Shown: positions 36,856 to 44,237 of the stretch, piece after piece
How the letters are laid out: every line of letters begins with the position of its first letter
Numbering within the stretch: position 1 is the first letter of the stretch
NCBI RefSeq assembly: GCF_963665995.1
Contig: NZ_OY762512.1
Location: 4,402,001-4,466,000 of the forward strand
Origin: Pleurocapsa sp. FMAR1
GTDB taxonomy: Bacteria > Cyanobacteriota > Cyanobacteriia > Cyanobacteriales > Xenococcaceae
Direction: 5' to 3'
DNA length: 64,000 nt
Notes under the pieces: model-generated
What the model was told of the DNA's origin: nothing
Seen by the model: only the letters and a program-made list of their open reading frames with translations
Databases searched by the model: none
Position numbers and translations under genes: made by a program

Positions 36856-37707
36856 CTACACGATTGTTAAAAGTGTATTGTTTGAAAGTTTCGCTTCTAT
36901 GCTTTTGATAATTTCAGCAAATTCGACTTTAGCTTCGGCTTGAAGACCTAAACAAGTAGAGATCCCCTGAGAATCGGTACTGAGTATTTCTGAAAGATTG
37001 AGTTTGAGATAGTCACTCTCTTTTCTGAGAGAGTAAGAATGTATATGCATAGAATCACCTAATTTACTTGGTTTTGATAAGTGACTAAAATTAAATTCTT
37101 TCTTCATATAGTCAAAAAAACAATCTTGAACAATAAGTACAAGATGCTTGCCTATATGCTCAAAAGTATCAATCTTGTGATGCAGTTGAACTAAAATAGT
37201 TTTTGCTGTCATTTTCCAGTTCATCCCAAATTTTTTCTTTGAGGCAACATCTTTTTCAGCAACATCAATTCCAAAAGATTTCAAGAGTCTTTGTCTTTCG
37301 GGATAGACAGTTCCAGTTGTGTCTAATGTTTGAAACTCAATGCCTACAAAACCTTTTACTTTGTTGTCTCTAGCAGATACTAAAAAATAATCAATACATC
37401 CACCAGGTATATTCACTTCAGAAACTACATGAAATTCATTTCCAGGCTCATGCTTAGTCAATAAGTGAACGCAATCAGTAAAAACTTGTTTTTTTTGTAG
37501 CAAACGCTTGGGACAAATAATAATGTCTCGTTTTTCTTTTCCATAATTTACAGTACAAGTTCCAATCGAAATCTCTGGCTCACTTTTTCTAACTTTAAAA
37601 CACTTAGTGTTTGTGTAAACGCAAATCTGTTCCTCAACAATTTCCTTCCATTGTTCTTGTGGAACTGATGGAATATTATGTCCGAATAATTCAACAATTT
37701 TACTCAT
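36856..37707 (-). CDS. NotI-family type II restriction endonuclease
   Basis: The 283-aa protein shares the NotI plan: N-terminal IVELFGHNIP, a Cys4 metal site (C29, C36, C51 in GTCTVN, C65 in IICPKRLL), then a nuclease core with D106 (GCIDYF) and E124-x-Q126 (GIEFQTLD), corresponding to the D...E-x-Q active site of NotI. I start it at 37707 (MSKIVEL), which overlaps the methylase stop codon by 8 bp (ATGAGTAA) and implies translational coupling. No HIP1 octamer occurs in the RM pair. Recognition sequence unknown. Confidence 0.8.
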   Translation of the reverse strand: MSKIVELFGHNIPSVPQEQWKEIVEEQICVYTNTKCFKVRKSEPEISIGTCTVNYGKEKRDIIICPKRLLQKKQVFTDCVHLLTKHEPGNEFHVVSEVNIPGGCIDYFLVSARDNKVKGFVGIEFQTLDTTGTVYPERQRLLKSFGIDVAEKDVASKKKFGMNWKMTAKTILVQLHHKIDTFEHIGKHLVLIVQDCFFDYMKKEFNFSHLSKPSKLGDSMHIHSYSLRKESDYLKLNLSEILSTDSQGISTCLGLQAEAKVEFAEIIKSIEAKLSNNTLLTIV

Positions 37708-38800
37708 CAGCGATTTCTGCAAAATAACGTTCTTTTGATATTCCAATATATTCTTGAGATATATCAATACCAATGGACTTTCTTCCCAACCGTTTCGCTA
37801 CCAGCATAGTAGTTCCTGTTCCTGCGAAGGGATCGATAATAATTCCGTCTTCTGGACAAGTCGCCAATATAGGAATCTTACAAATATCTTCAGGATAAGC
37901 CGCATAATGTTTTCTACGCTTTTGTGTATCCTCTGGAAGAATATCCCATACATCTCTTGGTTTACTTCCTTTCGGATGATATTTCAGAAAATAGTATCCT
38001 TGATCGCGTAGCTCTTTTGCTCTCCCTGATATCCGCTCTGATTCTGAATGCGTAGTACGCTGCTGACCTCTAATAATCATTCTAAAATCAGACAATTTAT
38101 CTCGACGAATTTTGTTGAGAATTACTTCTAATGCTTTCAATGCATTTTCTTTTTCTTGTAGTGTTAACTCAGTTGATAATTCGATTTGCCGTTTATAGCG
38201 AACACCACTAACACCAGTAGCAGATATGACTTTTCCATTTACCACTTTGGACTCTGACGGTTTAGACCTTATAGCATCTGCATTGTAATAGTAGCCTTTG
38301 GGCTTTTTAACAAAGTGAAAAAGTTGCTCATGGACATTACCCAATCTATCTTTTGTGTTGTCTTGACCTCCTTTAACTTTGTTCCATATAATTTCGTTGC
38401 GAAGAATCCAGCCTTGATGGTCGATCATTTCAAGGGCTACTCTCCAAGGAATTCCTAACAAATGTTTAGCTTTGTAGGAATCACCAATATTAAGCCAGAA
38501 TGAACCAGAATCTTTTAACACCCTTTGTACTTCGGCAAAGATGTAACAAAGATTCTTGATATAATCTCGATAATCTTTTTCAAGACCTATCCCGCCATTG
38601 GCATATTGTCTTTTTCCCCAATAAGGAGGCGAGGTCATAACAAAATCAATTGATTGATCGGGTAGCATACTAAGAACTTTCAAAGCATCTCCTTGCAACC
38701 ATAGTGGATCAATACTGTCCGAAGTTAAATAAGAACAAAATAAGTTTTGAACATCTACCTCATCCACTAAATTGTTTAATTCGTATTTTTCTTTGAGCAT
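37700..38800 (-). CDS. type II DNA methyltransferase (beta class, SPPYW)
   Basis: The 366-aa methyltransferase has catalytic motif IV TSPPYWG at 57-62 before the SAM-binding motif I DPFAGTGTTMLVAKRLG near the C-terminus, the beta-class order. The SPPY form is usual for N4-cytosine enzymes, though N6-adenine cannot be excluded. A variable region (~180-270) lies between. It protects against the overlapping downstream endonuclease. No controller or Vsr gene accompanies them. Confidence 0.87.
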   Translation of the reverse strand: MLKEKYELNNLVDEVDVQNLFCSYLTSDSIDPLWLQGDALKVLSMLPDQSIDFVMTSPPYWGKRQYANGGIGLEKDYRDYIKNLCYIFAEVQRVLKDSGSFWLNIGDSYKAKHLLGIPWRVALEMIDHQGWILRNEIIWNKVKGGQDNTKDRLGNVHEQLFHFVKKPKGYYYNADAIRSKPSESKVVNGKVISATGVSGVRYKRQIELSTELTLQEKENALKALEVILNKIRRDKLSDFRMIIRGQQRTTHSESERISGRAKELRDQGYYFLKYHPKGSKPRDVWDILPEDTQKRRKHYAAYPEDICKIPILATCPEDGIIIDPFAGTGTTMLVAKRLGRKSIGIDISQEYIGISKERYFAEIADE

Positions 38801-38890
38801 TTCGACAGATAAATTTGACCCCCTAAAATAATAACTCTGTTAGAGCTTAAAAATTTTAAGACTACTTTCATATCCTGATAGAGATCGCCA

Positions 38891-38944
38891 ATGAAGATTT
38901 TGTTAGTTGAAGATGAATCAGACTTAAAAGCTGCTTTAAAATAA
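38891..38944 (+). pseudogene. 17-codon relic of a response regulator N-terminus
   Basis: From ATG 38891 the translation is MKILLVEDESDLKAALK then TAA. This is the beta1-alpha1 segment of a receiver domain with the acidic pair intact, cut by a stop and unrelated sequence. The regulator at 63700 begins MKILLVDDETEL, so related genes exist nearby. It lies at the edge of the restriction-modification island. Confidence 0.65.
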
Positions 38945-39063
38945 AGTATAAAGACGTGAAGCAAAATCGGCTTTTCTCGCGATCACTACTGCTGACAATT
39001 TCTTTGGATTCAGAAATTTGATTGATTTTAAAAATTTATTTTGCTAATCTGTAAGAAAAGCTA

Positions 39064-39077
39064 TCTAGACAACTAGA
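39064..39077. promoter_or_regulatory. candidate PhnF operator, perfect inverted repeat
   Basis: TCTAG-ACAA-CTAGA is a perfect 5-4-5 palindrome and the best of four related sites. It is 192 bp upstream of the PhnX-like start; removing the 135-bp MITE and its 5-bp target duplication would bring it to 52 bp, a normal operator distance. Confidence 0.55.
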
Positions 39078-39098
39078 CAAATATTTAATTCATAAGTT

Positions 39099-39233
39099 GG
39101 CGTTGCTGAATCGAGGTATGATTCTACAATTTTCACTACTGAGTAAATTAATTAAAAGCTAAGAGCTAAAAGCTGATGGCTAAGAGCTACGAACAGATTA
39201 CTTTTTGGTTTCATACTTCAAATCAGCAACGCC
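39099..39233. mobile_element. MITE-like element, copy B, with 5-bp target duplication
   Basis: The ends GGCGTTGCTGA (39099-39109) and TCAGCAACGCC (39223-39233) are perfect inverted repeats; AAGTT is duplicated on both flanks (39094-39098 and 39234-39238). The 135-bp interior carries repeated AGCTAAGAGCTAA-type units and AGCTACGAACAGA shared with copy A (4577-4764). It has no coding capacity and must have been mobilised in trans. Confidence 0.75.
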
Positions 39234-39269
39234 AAGTTTTCATACCCATTAGATACAAAAATAATATCC

Positions 39270-39995
39270 ATGTCTCCAATTCAGTTAGTCGTGTTTGATA
39301 TGGCAGGTACAACGGTCAGAGATGAAAATGAGGTCTTTGACTGTTTTATGCAAGCTACCCAAAAGAGTGGTCTAAAAGCAGATCGAGATCGCCTTAACTC
39401 CATGATGGGATGGGCGAAAAAAAGAGTATTTGACACTTTGTGGACAGAACAAATTGGTCAAGATCATCCAGACTTGGAAACGAAAGTAGATGATACATAC
39501 GCTGAATTTAAAAGAGTTTTAGAAAATCACTACCATACTCAACCAGTACAACCCACAGAAGGATGTTGGGAATTATTTGCTTGGCTTAAGTCTCAAGGGA
39601 TTAATATCGCTCTTAATACGGGCTTTTATCGCGAAGTTACCGATATCATTTTGCAGCGACTTGGTTGGGATAAAGGTTTAGACAGTAACTATGTCGGTTC
39701 ATCCGAATCGATTATTCAAGCGACCGTAACTCCATCCGAGATTTACAACAACGAAGGTCGTCCCGCACCCTATATGATTCAAAAAGCGATGTATAAATTG
39801 GGTATCAAAGATCCACAAAAGGTAATTGTCATTGGTGATACTCCTTCAGATATTCAAGCAGGAGTTAATGCTAATTGTGGTTGGTCTTTGGGAGTGACTA
39901 ACGGTACGCATACAAGAGAACAACTGGAAACATCGCCTCATAATGGTTTATTGAATTCTTTGGCAGATCTAAAGCCACTCATAGCTAGTTTGTAA
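39270..39995 (+). CDS. PhnX-like phosphonatase (HAD family)
   Basis: The 241-aa HAD hydrolase has nucleophile D10 in VVFDMAGTTV, cap-domain MMGWAKKRVFDTLW with K50 near the Schiff-base lysine position of phosphonoacetaldehyde hydrolase, motif II LNTGF, and the acidic motif IGDTPSDIQAGVNA. This is the PhnX-like branch found in phosphonate operons. It would cleave the C-P bond of phosphonoacetaldehyde to acetaldehyde and phosphate. It is first of a three-gene plus-strand operon with 30-bp and 10-bp gaps. Confidence 0.85.
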   Translation: MSPIQLVVFDMAGTTVRDENEVFDCFMQATQKSGLKADRDRLNSMMGWAKKRVFDTLWTEQIGQDHPDLETKVDDTYAEFKRVLENHYHTQPVQPTEGCWELFAWLKSQGINIALNTGFYREVTDIILQRLGWDKGLDSNYVGSSESIIQATVTPSEIYNNEGRPAPYMIQKAMYKLGIKDPQKVIVIGDTPSDIQAGVNANCGWSLGVTNGTHTREQLETSPHNGLLNSLADLKPLIASL

Positions 39996-40025
39996 TACCT
40001 ATCTCAGTATTTTGCTCACAAGACC

Positions 40026-40634
40026 ATGAATCTAACTATGCGAAGCGGTATTCCGTGGGACTCGCTTGTTGAAGATATCGTTACTATTTTTGAAAAAAAA
40101 GGCGATTGCCAGTATGGAGGCGAGTCCATTAGTCAACTAGAACACGCTTTGCAGTGTGCAACTTTAGCTGAAGCAGAAGGTTCAAGCCAAGAGTTAATTG
40201 TAGCTAGCTTATTACACGATCTGGGTCATCTTCTTTCAGACACGGAGGAAACTAGCCAGAATGACTTTCACGGGGCGTACAAGCCTCGCCCTTCGAGGAC
40301 GAGGTCAGCCCCTCATGAATATAAAGCAATTCCCCAATTAAAGAAGCTTTTTGGCTTTGCTGTTAGTGAACCAGTCCGTCTTCATGTAGAAGCAAAAAGA
40401 TATCTTTGTGCGATCGATTCTAACTACTGGGAATCTCTTTCGCCCGCTTCCAAACAAAGTTTAAAGTGGCAAGGTAGAATTTTTTCCGAAAAAGAAGCAA
40501 AAGCGTTTATCGCTCTACCTTTTGCCCAACAAGCTGTGCAATTAAGACATTGGGATGACGAAGCAAAAGTTGTTGACTTATCAACTCGCGATCTAAATTA
40601 TTTTGTTCCTTTTTTAACTGCTTGTATCAAATAA
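40026..40634 (+). CDS. phnZ: PhnZ-like HD-domain phosphonate oxygenase
   Basis: The 202-aa HD protein has the di-iron ligands H40 (QLEHALQCA), H64-D65 (LLHDLGH), H82 or H97, H120 (VRLHVEAKRYL) and an aspartate in LRHWDDEAK. Y30 and E33 match the Tyr-Glu latch of PhnZ. PhnZ cleaves (R)-1-hydroxy-2-aminoethylphosphonate to glycine and phosphate; its usual hydroxylase partner (PhnY/TmpA) is not in the window. A 45-bp palindrome (40271-40315) inserted in frame adds 15 residues beside a metal-binding histidine, so activity may be altered. Confidence 0.8.
   Translation: MNLTMRSGIPWDSLVEDIVTIFEKKGDCQYGGESISQLEHALQCATLAEAEGSSQELIVASLLHDLGHLLSDTEETSQNDFHGAYKPRPSRTRSAPHEYKAIPQLKKLFGFAVSEPVRLHVEAKRYLCAIDSNYWESLSPASKQSLKWQGRIFSEKEAKAFIALPFAQQAVQLRHWDDEAKVVDLSTRDLNYFVPFLTACIK
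40271..40315. repeat. 45-bp palindromic element inserted in frame in the phnZ-like gene
   Basis: GGGGC...GCCCC outer arms and CCTCG-CCCTT-CGAGG inner hairpin, much richer in GC than the gene. Removing exactly 45 bp restores DFHEYK, the expected H-E motif of PhnZ-type proteins; TCA is repeated at both junctions. The added residues are GAYKPRP-SRTRSAPH. The insert keeps the frame and recreates a histidine before E98. Confidence 0.75.
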
Positions 40635-40644
40635 TTAATTAACT

Positions 40645-41808
40645 ATGAATACAATTAATCAGACAGATATTATTGTTGTTGGGGCGGGTATTGTGGGTAT
40701 GGCTCACGCTCTAGCTGCTGCTAAACGAGGCTATAAAGTAACTGTGTTTGAGCGCAATTCCTATGCTGTAGGTGCGTCAATCCGTAACTTTGGCATGATT
40801 TGGCCCATAGGACAACCCCAAAGTAAACTGCGTCAAAGAGCCTTAAAATCCAGGGAAATTTGGAAACAAGTAGCACCAAAAGCTGGTTTTCATCTCAACC
40901 AATGTGGTTCGCTGCACCTTGCTTATCGAGAAGATGAACTAGCTGTTTTGCAAGAATTTGTTAAGAGTGAAAAAGATAATTCTGATGTTGCTTTACTTTC
41001 CCCTAGTGAAGTAACTGCTAAAAGCCATGCGTTAAAGAGTGATGGCTTGTTAGGTGGGTTGTGGAGTGCCACAGAAATGATTGTCGATCCCAGAGAGGCA
41101 GTAAAAAAATTACCTAGCTTATTAAATCGAGAATACGGCATTGAATTTCATTTTAGTACTGTAGTTACTAATATTGAATATTCCAACCTCATTGCAGCAG
41201 GGGAAAAATGGAAGGCAAACAAGCATATTTTTGTCTGTAGTGGTGCAGACTTTGAAACTTTATATCCAGATGTTTATCAGAAAAGCAATATTACTAAAGT
41301 TAAGCTACAGATGATGCGGACTATACCCCAACCAGATAATTTTCGGATTGGTACATCTCTTTGTGGCGGACTAACCTTAACTCATTACAGTGCATTTAAT
41401 GATTGTCCTTCTTTACCTGCCTTAAAAGACCGAATTTCGATAGAAACACCTCACTTTCCAGAATGGGGCATTCACGTCATGGTGTCACAAAATTCAGCAG
41501 GTGAATTAATTATTGGTGATTCCCATGAACATGGATTGAATCCAGAACCTTTTGATAAAGCAGAAATAAATCAATATATCCTCGATTACCTTAAAACCTT
41601 TGTTCGCGTCCCCTCATTAGAAATTGCTGAGACTTGGCATGGAGTTTACGCTAAATTACCAGGAAAAACCGAATTTATCGCTCATCCAGAATCAGGAGTA
41701 ACTATTGTTAATGCTCTTAGTGGTGCAGGTATGACTCTTTCTTTTGGATTAGCTGAAGAAGTAGTAACTAATTTGCAAGAATCTATGAACTTGGTGGCTG
41801 TTGGTTAA
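40645..41808 (+). CDS. FAD-dependent aminophosphonate oxidase (HpnW/PbfD-like)
   Basis: The 387-aa DAO-type flavoenzyme has dinucleotide motif VVGAGIVGMAHALAAAKRG at ~11-29, SIRNFGMIWPIGQP (substrate loop) and C-terminal NALSGAGMTLSFGLAE. The family occurs next to PhnX-like and HD genes; characterised relatives (PbfD) oxidise N-methyl-aminoethylphosphonate or aminoethylphosphonate to phosphonoacetaldehyde, the PhnX substrate. That replaces a PhnW transaminase, which is absent here. It lies 10 bp after the phnZ-like gene. Confidence 0.8.
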   Translation: MNTINQTDIIVVGAGIVGMAHALAAAKRGYKVTVFERNSYAVGASIRNFGMIWPIGQPQSKLRQRALKSREIWKQVAPKAGFHLNQCGSLHLAYREDELAVLQEFVKSEKDNSDVALLSPSEVTAKSHALKSDGLLGGLWSATEMIVDPREAVKKLPSLLNREYGIEFHFSTVVTNIEYSNLIAAGEKWKANKHIFVCSGADFETLYPDVYQKSNITKVKLQMMRTIPQPDNFRIGTSLCGGLTLTHYSAFNDCPSLPALKDRISIETPHFPEWGIHVMVSQNSAGELIIGDSHEHGLNPEPFDKAEINQYILDYLKTFVRVPSLEIAETWHGVYAKLPGKTEFIAHPESGVTIVNALSGAGMTLSFGLAEEVVTNLQESMNLVAVG

Positions 41809-41903
41809 TTGTGAAGATTGAGCTACCAACGGTTAAAAAATCTGTTATGGATCGAGAAAAACGAGTGGCTTGTTGACTTTTTTTAGGTTACAGCAGGCTT
41901 TAA

Positions 41904-43130
41904 TTATCGATCTTTGACACATCTAAATCCAGCAAAAATCTGTCTTACCTCTGGATAATACCAATTGCGAAAAGTAGTTCTTAGCACTGAATTATTAGTA
42001 GCCCAACTACCGCCCCGCAATACTCGGTGTTGATTGTCAAAATAAACTTCTGAATAACCAGGATAAGGATAATTATTAAAGTTTGGATAAGCAGCAAACC
42101 AAGAAGCTGTCCACTCCCAAACATTACCTAGCATATCTCGACAGCCATATTTACTTGAATCTAGATAAGCATCTACCGAGCTAGTATGTCCAATTATACG
42201 GTGATGATTTGAGTTTAAAGATGCTCCTGTTGCCGCTTTTTCCCATTCCGCCTCCGTAGGTAGTCTTTTGTCGATAAATTTTGCATAGGCTTCGGCTTCG
42301 TAATAGCTAACCCCACATACAGGATGATCGATCCAATCTAGGTTATCTGACCAAAATAAAGGCTGAGAAACGGGGTTTTGCTGTAGCCATTGCCAACCTT
42401 GTTCACTCCAATAATGACGCTTTTGATATCCTCCCGCAGCTATGAATTGATAGTATTGTCCACAGGTTACGGGATAACGATCGATCCAGTAGTCATCTAG
42501 GTGTACCAGATGAGCAGGATATTCATTGTCTAGAGCTTGAATAGCATTACTACCCATAACAAACTCCCCCGCTTTAACTTTGACCATTGCGTCTAATTTA
42601 GCCGTCTTGTCAGTCAAGCTTTGAGAGCCAAATTGGGAGGTTGAGTGACTAAAATTAATTATGTTGTGGCGCAAATCGTGGGCTTGCTGATGCAGTTGCC
42701 AAATAAAAGTAATAGTCTCGCTGTGTTGGCTTTCGTGTTGAATTAGCCACCGCCAAAGACGCTCTTGTTTGGCTACGGGGGCAATTTTTAAATAGTCAAA
42801 TACTTTGGCTCTAACAGCTTGCAAATAGTCCTTAATGACCATCATGCTAGGTAAATGTTGACGCTCTTGTTTTGGTAGTCCATCGGCAGAGAATAAACGT
42901 TGATACTCAGGAAATAAAGGAGCGTATCCGCCAAGGTATTCTAAAATCCAGTAGGCTTCAATAAAAGCTATATGACCAAAGTGCCAGCCAATAGGACTAA
43001 ACTCTGGATGAGCCTGATGAGAAAAAAAAGAATGATCGATTATGGACAGCAGATCTAAAGTATTCTGGCGAGTCTGGTATAGTTCTGTAGCAATAGATTG
43101 TTTATGAAAGGGAATTGAGGCTAATTTCAA
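41904..43130 (-). CDS. egtB: ergothioneine sulfoxide synthase EgtB
   Basis: The 408-aa enzyme has an N-terminal DinB-like helical domain with iron ligands (WHFGHIAFIE; then WLIQHESQHSETI, the H-x3-H pair) and a C-terminal FGE-sulfatase fold (AGEFVMGSN, RLPTEAEWEKAA, GNVWEWTASWF, RVLRGGSWAT, FAGFRCV). EgtB couples hercynine with gamma-glutamylcysteine or cysteine. Its start overlaps the end of egtC by 29 bp, consistent with an EgtC-dependent route using gamma-glutamylcysteine. EgtD is at 57268. Confidence 0.88.
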   Translation of the reverse strand: MKLASIPFHKQSIATELYQTRQNTLDLLSIIDHSFFSHQAHPEFSPIGWHFGHIAFIEAYWILEYLGGYAPLFPEYQRLFSADGLPKQERQHLPSMMVIKDYLQAVRAKVFDYLKIAPVAKQERLWRWLIQHESQHSETITFIWQLHQQAHDLRHNIINFSHSTSQFGSQSLTDKTAKLDAMVKVKAGEFVMGSNAIQALDNEYPAHLVHLDDYWIDRYPVTCGQYYQFIAAGGYQKRHYWSEQGWQWLQQNPVSQPLFWSDNLDWIDHPVCGVSYYEAEAYAKFIDKRLPTEAEWEKAATGASLNSNHHRIIGHTSSVDAYLDSSKYGCRDMLGNVWEWTASWFAAYPNFNNYPYPGYSEVYFDNQHRVLRGGSWATNNSVLRTTFRNWYYPEVRQIFAGFRCVKDR

Positions 43131-43893
43131 GATTTTCTCCTACACCAATAATGCTATGTTCTGGGAAGCTAATCCAATTACCCTCAAACATAGGCTCTGA
43201 GGCGATAATTACTGCTTCTGGATAAGCTGAATCGTTTTTTATATAGTATAAGCTAGGACTAGTCTCACGGTTAGAATAGCGACAGGCTGCTAATTCTTTG
43301 CCATTACTCAAAACTATGTTGGCAGAAAAGCATATTTCATCTGGTTGGGCTAGTTTTGCTAAATGAGTAATAGTATTAGTTAAAGCCTGTTGAAGAGTAG
43401 TGTTTTGGTTATTGTCTAGCTCATTAACTACCAGGGCAAAAATATGTTCTGAATCTGTAGTGCCTTCAATACGTTGATAGGCAAAATCGTCTAGGCTATT
43501 GCGGATAGGTCGGTAAAGGGTTTTACGAAAATGATCGATAAAGCCATTGTGAACAAACAAAAGATTTTGATGGTTAAAAGGCTGACAATTTATCATATCT
43601 ACCGAAAGATTGGAAGTCGCACTCCGCACATATCCTAAGTAACATTTAGATTCGATGTAGTTTGCCAACTGAGGTAAATTAGCATCATTCCAAATAGGTA
43701 AGATGTTTTTATAAGTGTATGGTCGATTTTGTTTTGACTGGTTGTACCAACCTATGCCAAAACCATCAGCATTTAATAACCCCGCAGTCATTTCGCGGGG
43801 TTGATAGCTTTGGACAATCAAAGAATGGTTTGGCTTAATTAATATACGGTCTAACTGAATCGATGAACCTAAATAGCCTAATAATCGACACAT
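43102..43893 (-). CDS. egtC: gamma-glutamyl-hercynylcysteine sulfoxide amidohydrolase EgtC
   Basis: The 263-aa class II glutamine amidotransferase fold begins MCRLLGYLG with catalytic Cys2 after methionine removal, then NADGFGIGWYN, YVRSATSN, FVHNGFIDHF and EGTTDSEHIF. The fold and its translational overlap with egtB identify it as EgtC, which removes the glutamyl group in ergothioneine synthesis. A generic amidotransferase is the alternative if the neighbourhood is ignored. Confidence 0.86.
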   Translation of the reverse strand: MCRLLGYLGSSIQLDRILIKPNHSLIVQSYQPREMTAGLLNADGFGIGWYNQSKQNRPYTYKNILPIWNDANLPQLANYIESKCYLGYVRSATSNLSVDMINCQPFNHQNLLFVHNGFIDHFRKTLYRPIRNSLDDFAYQRIEGTTDSEHIFALVVNELDNNQNTTLQQALTNTITHLAKLAQPDEICFSANIVLSNGKELAACRYSNRETSPSLYYIKNDSAYPEAVIIASEPMFEGNWISFPEHSIIGVGENLEISLNSLS

Positions 43894-44237
43894 TAAATTT
43901 GTAAATACTCGGTTTTCTGTCTGTTATATTCAATCATGGCGTTGGAGATCTTGAGCTATAAAAGTTAGCTGGATTAGTTCAGCCCAATCAAATACATATA
44001 GAACTAATTCTAATTTAGCTTGAATAAATATTGGCACAAAACAACGAGGCTAGATTAATTTATCTACCCTCATTGCAAGGTCAAATTAATTGGGGGAATA
44101 GAATTAAAGCTTGATATGACAGATTGTCTTCTGTTACTATAATACTATTAATTCCCCTTAATAGTTTCAGAGGGTTGCAAACAAATTAAGGTTTATATTA
44201 TTAGAATAATAACATATTTCCTGAATAAGATTAATAT
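43894..44237. other. 344-bp non-coding gap
   Basis: AT-rich spacer upstream of egtC and downstream of mqo. It contains a short imperfect GGGGGAAT/ATTCCCC inverted repeat (~44092-44158) but no coding frame, terminator or motif I can name. Confidence 0.6.
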
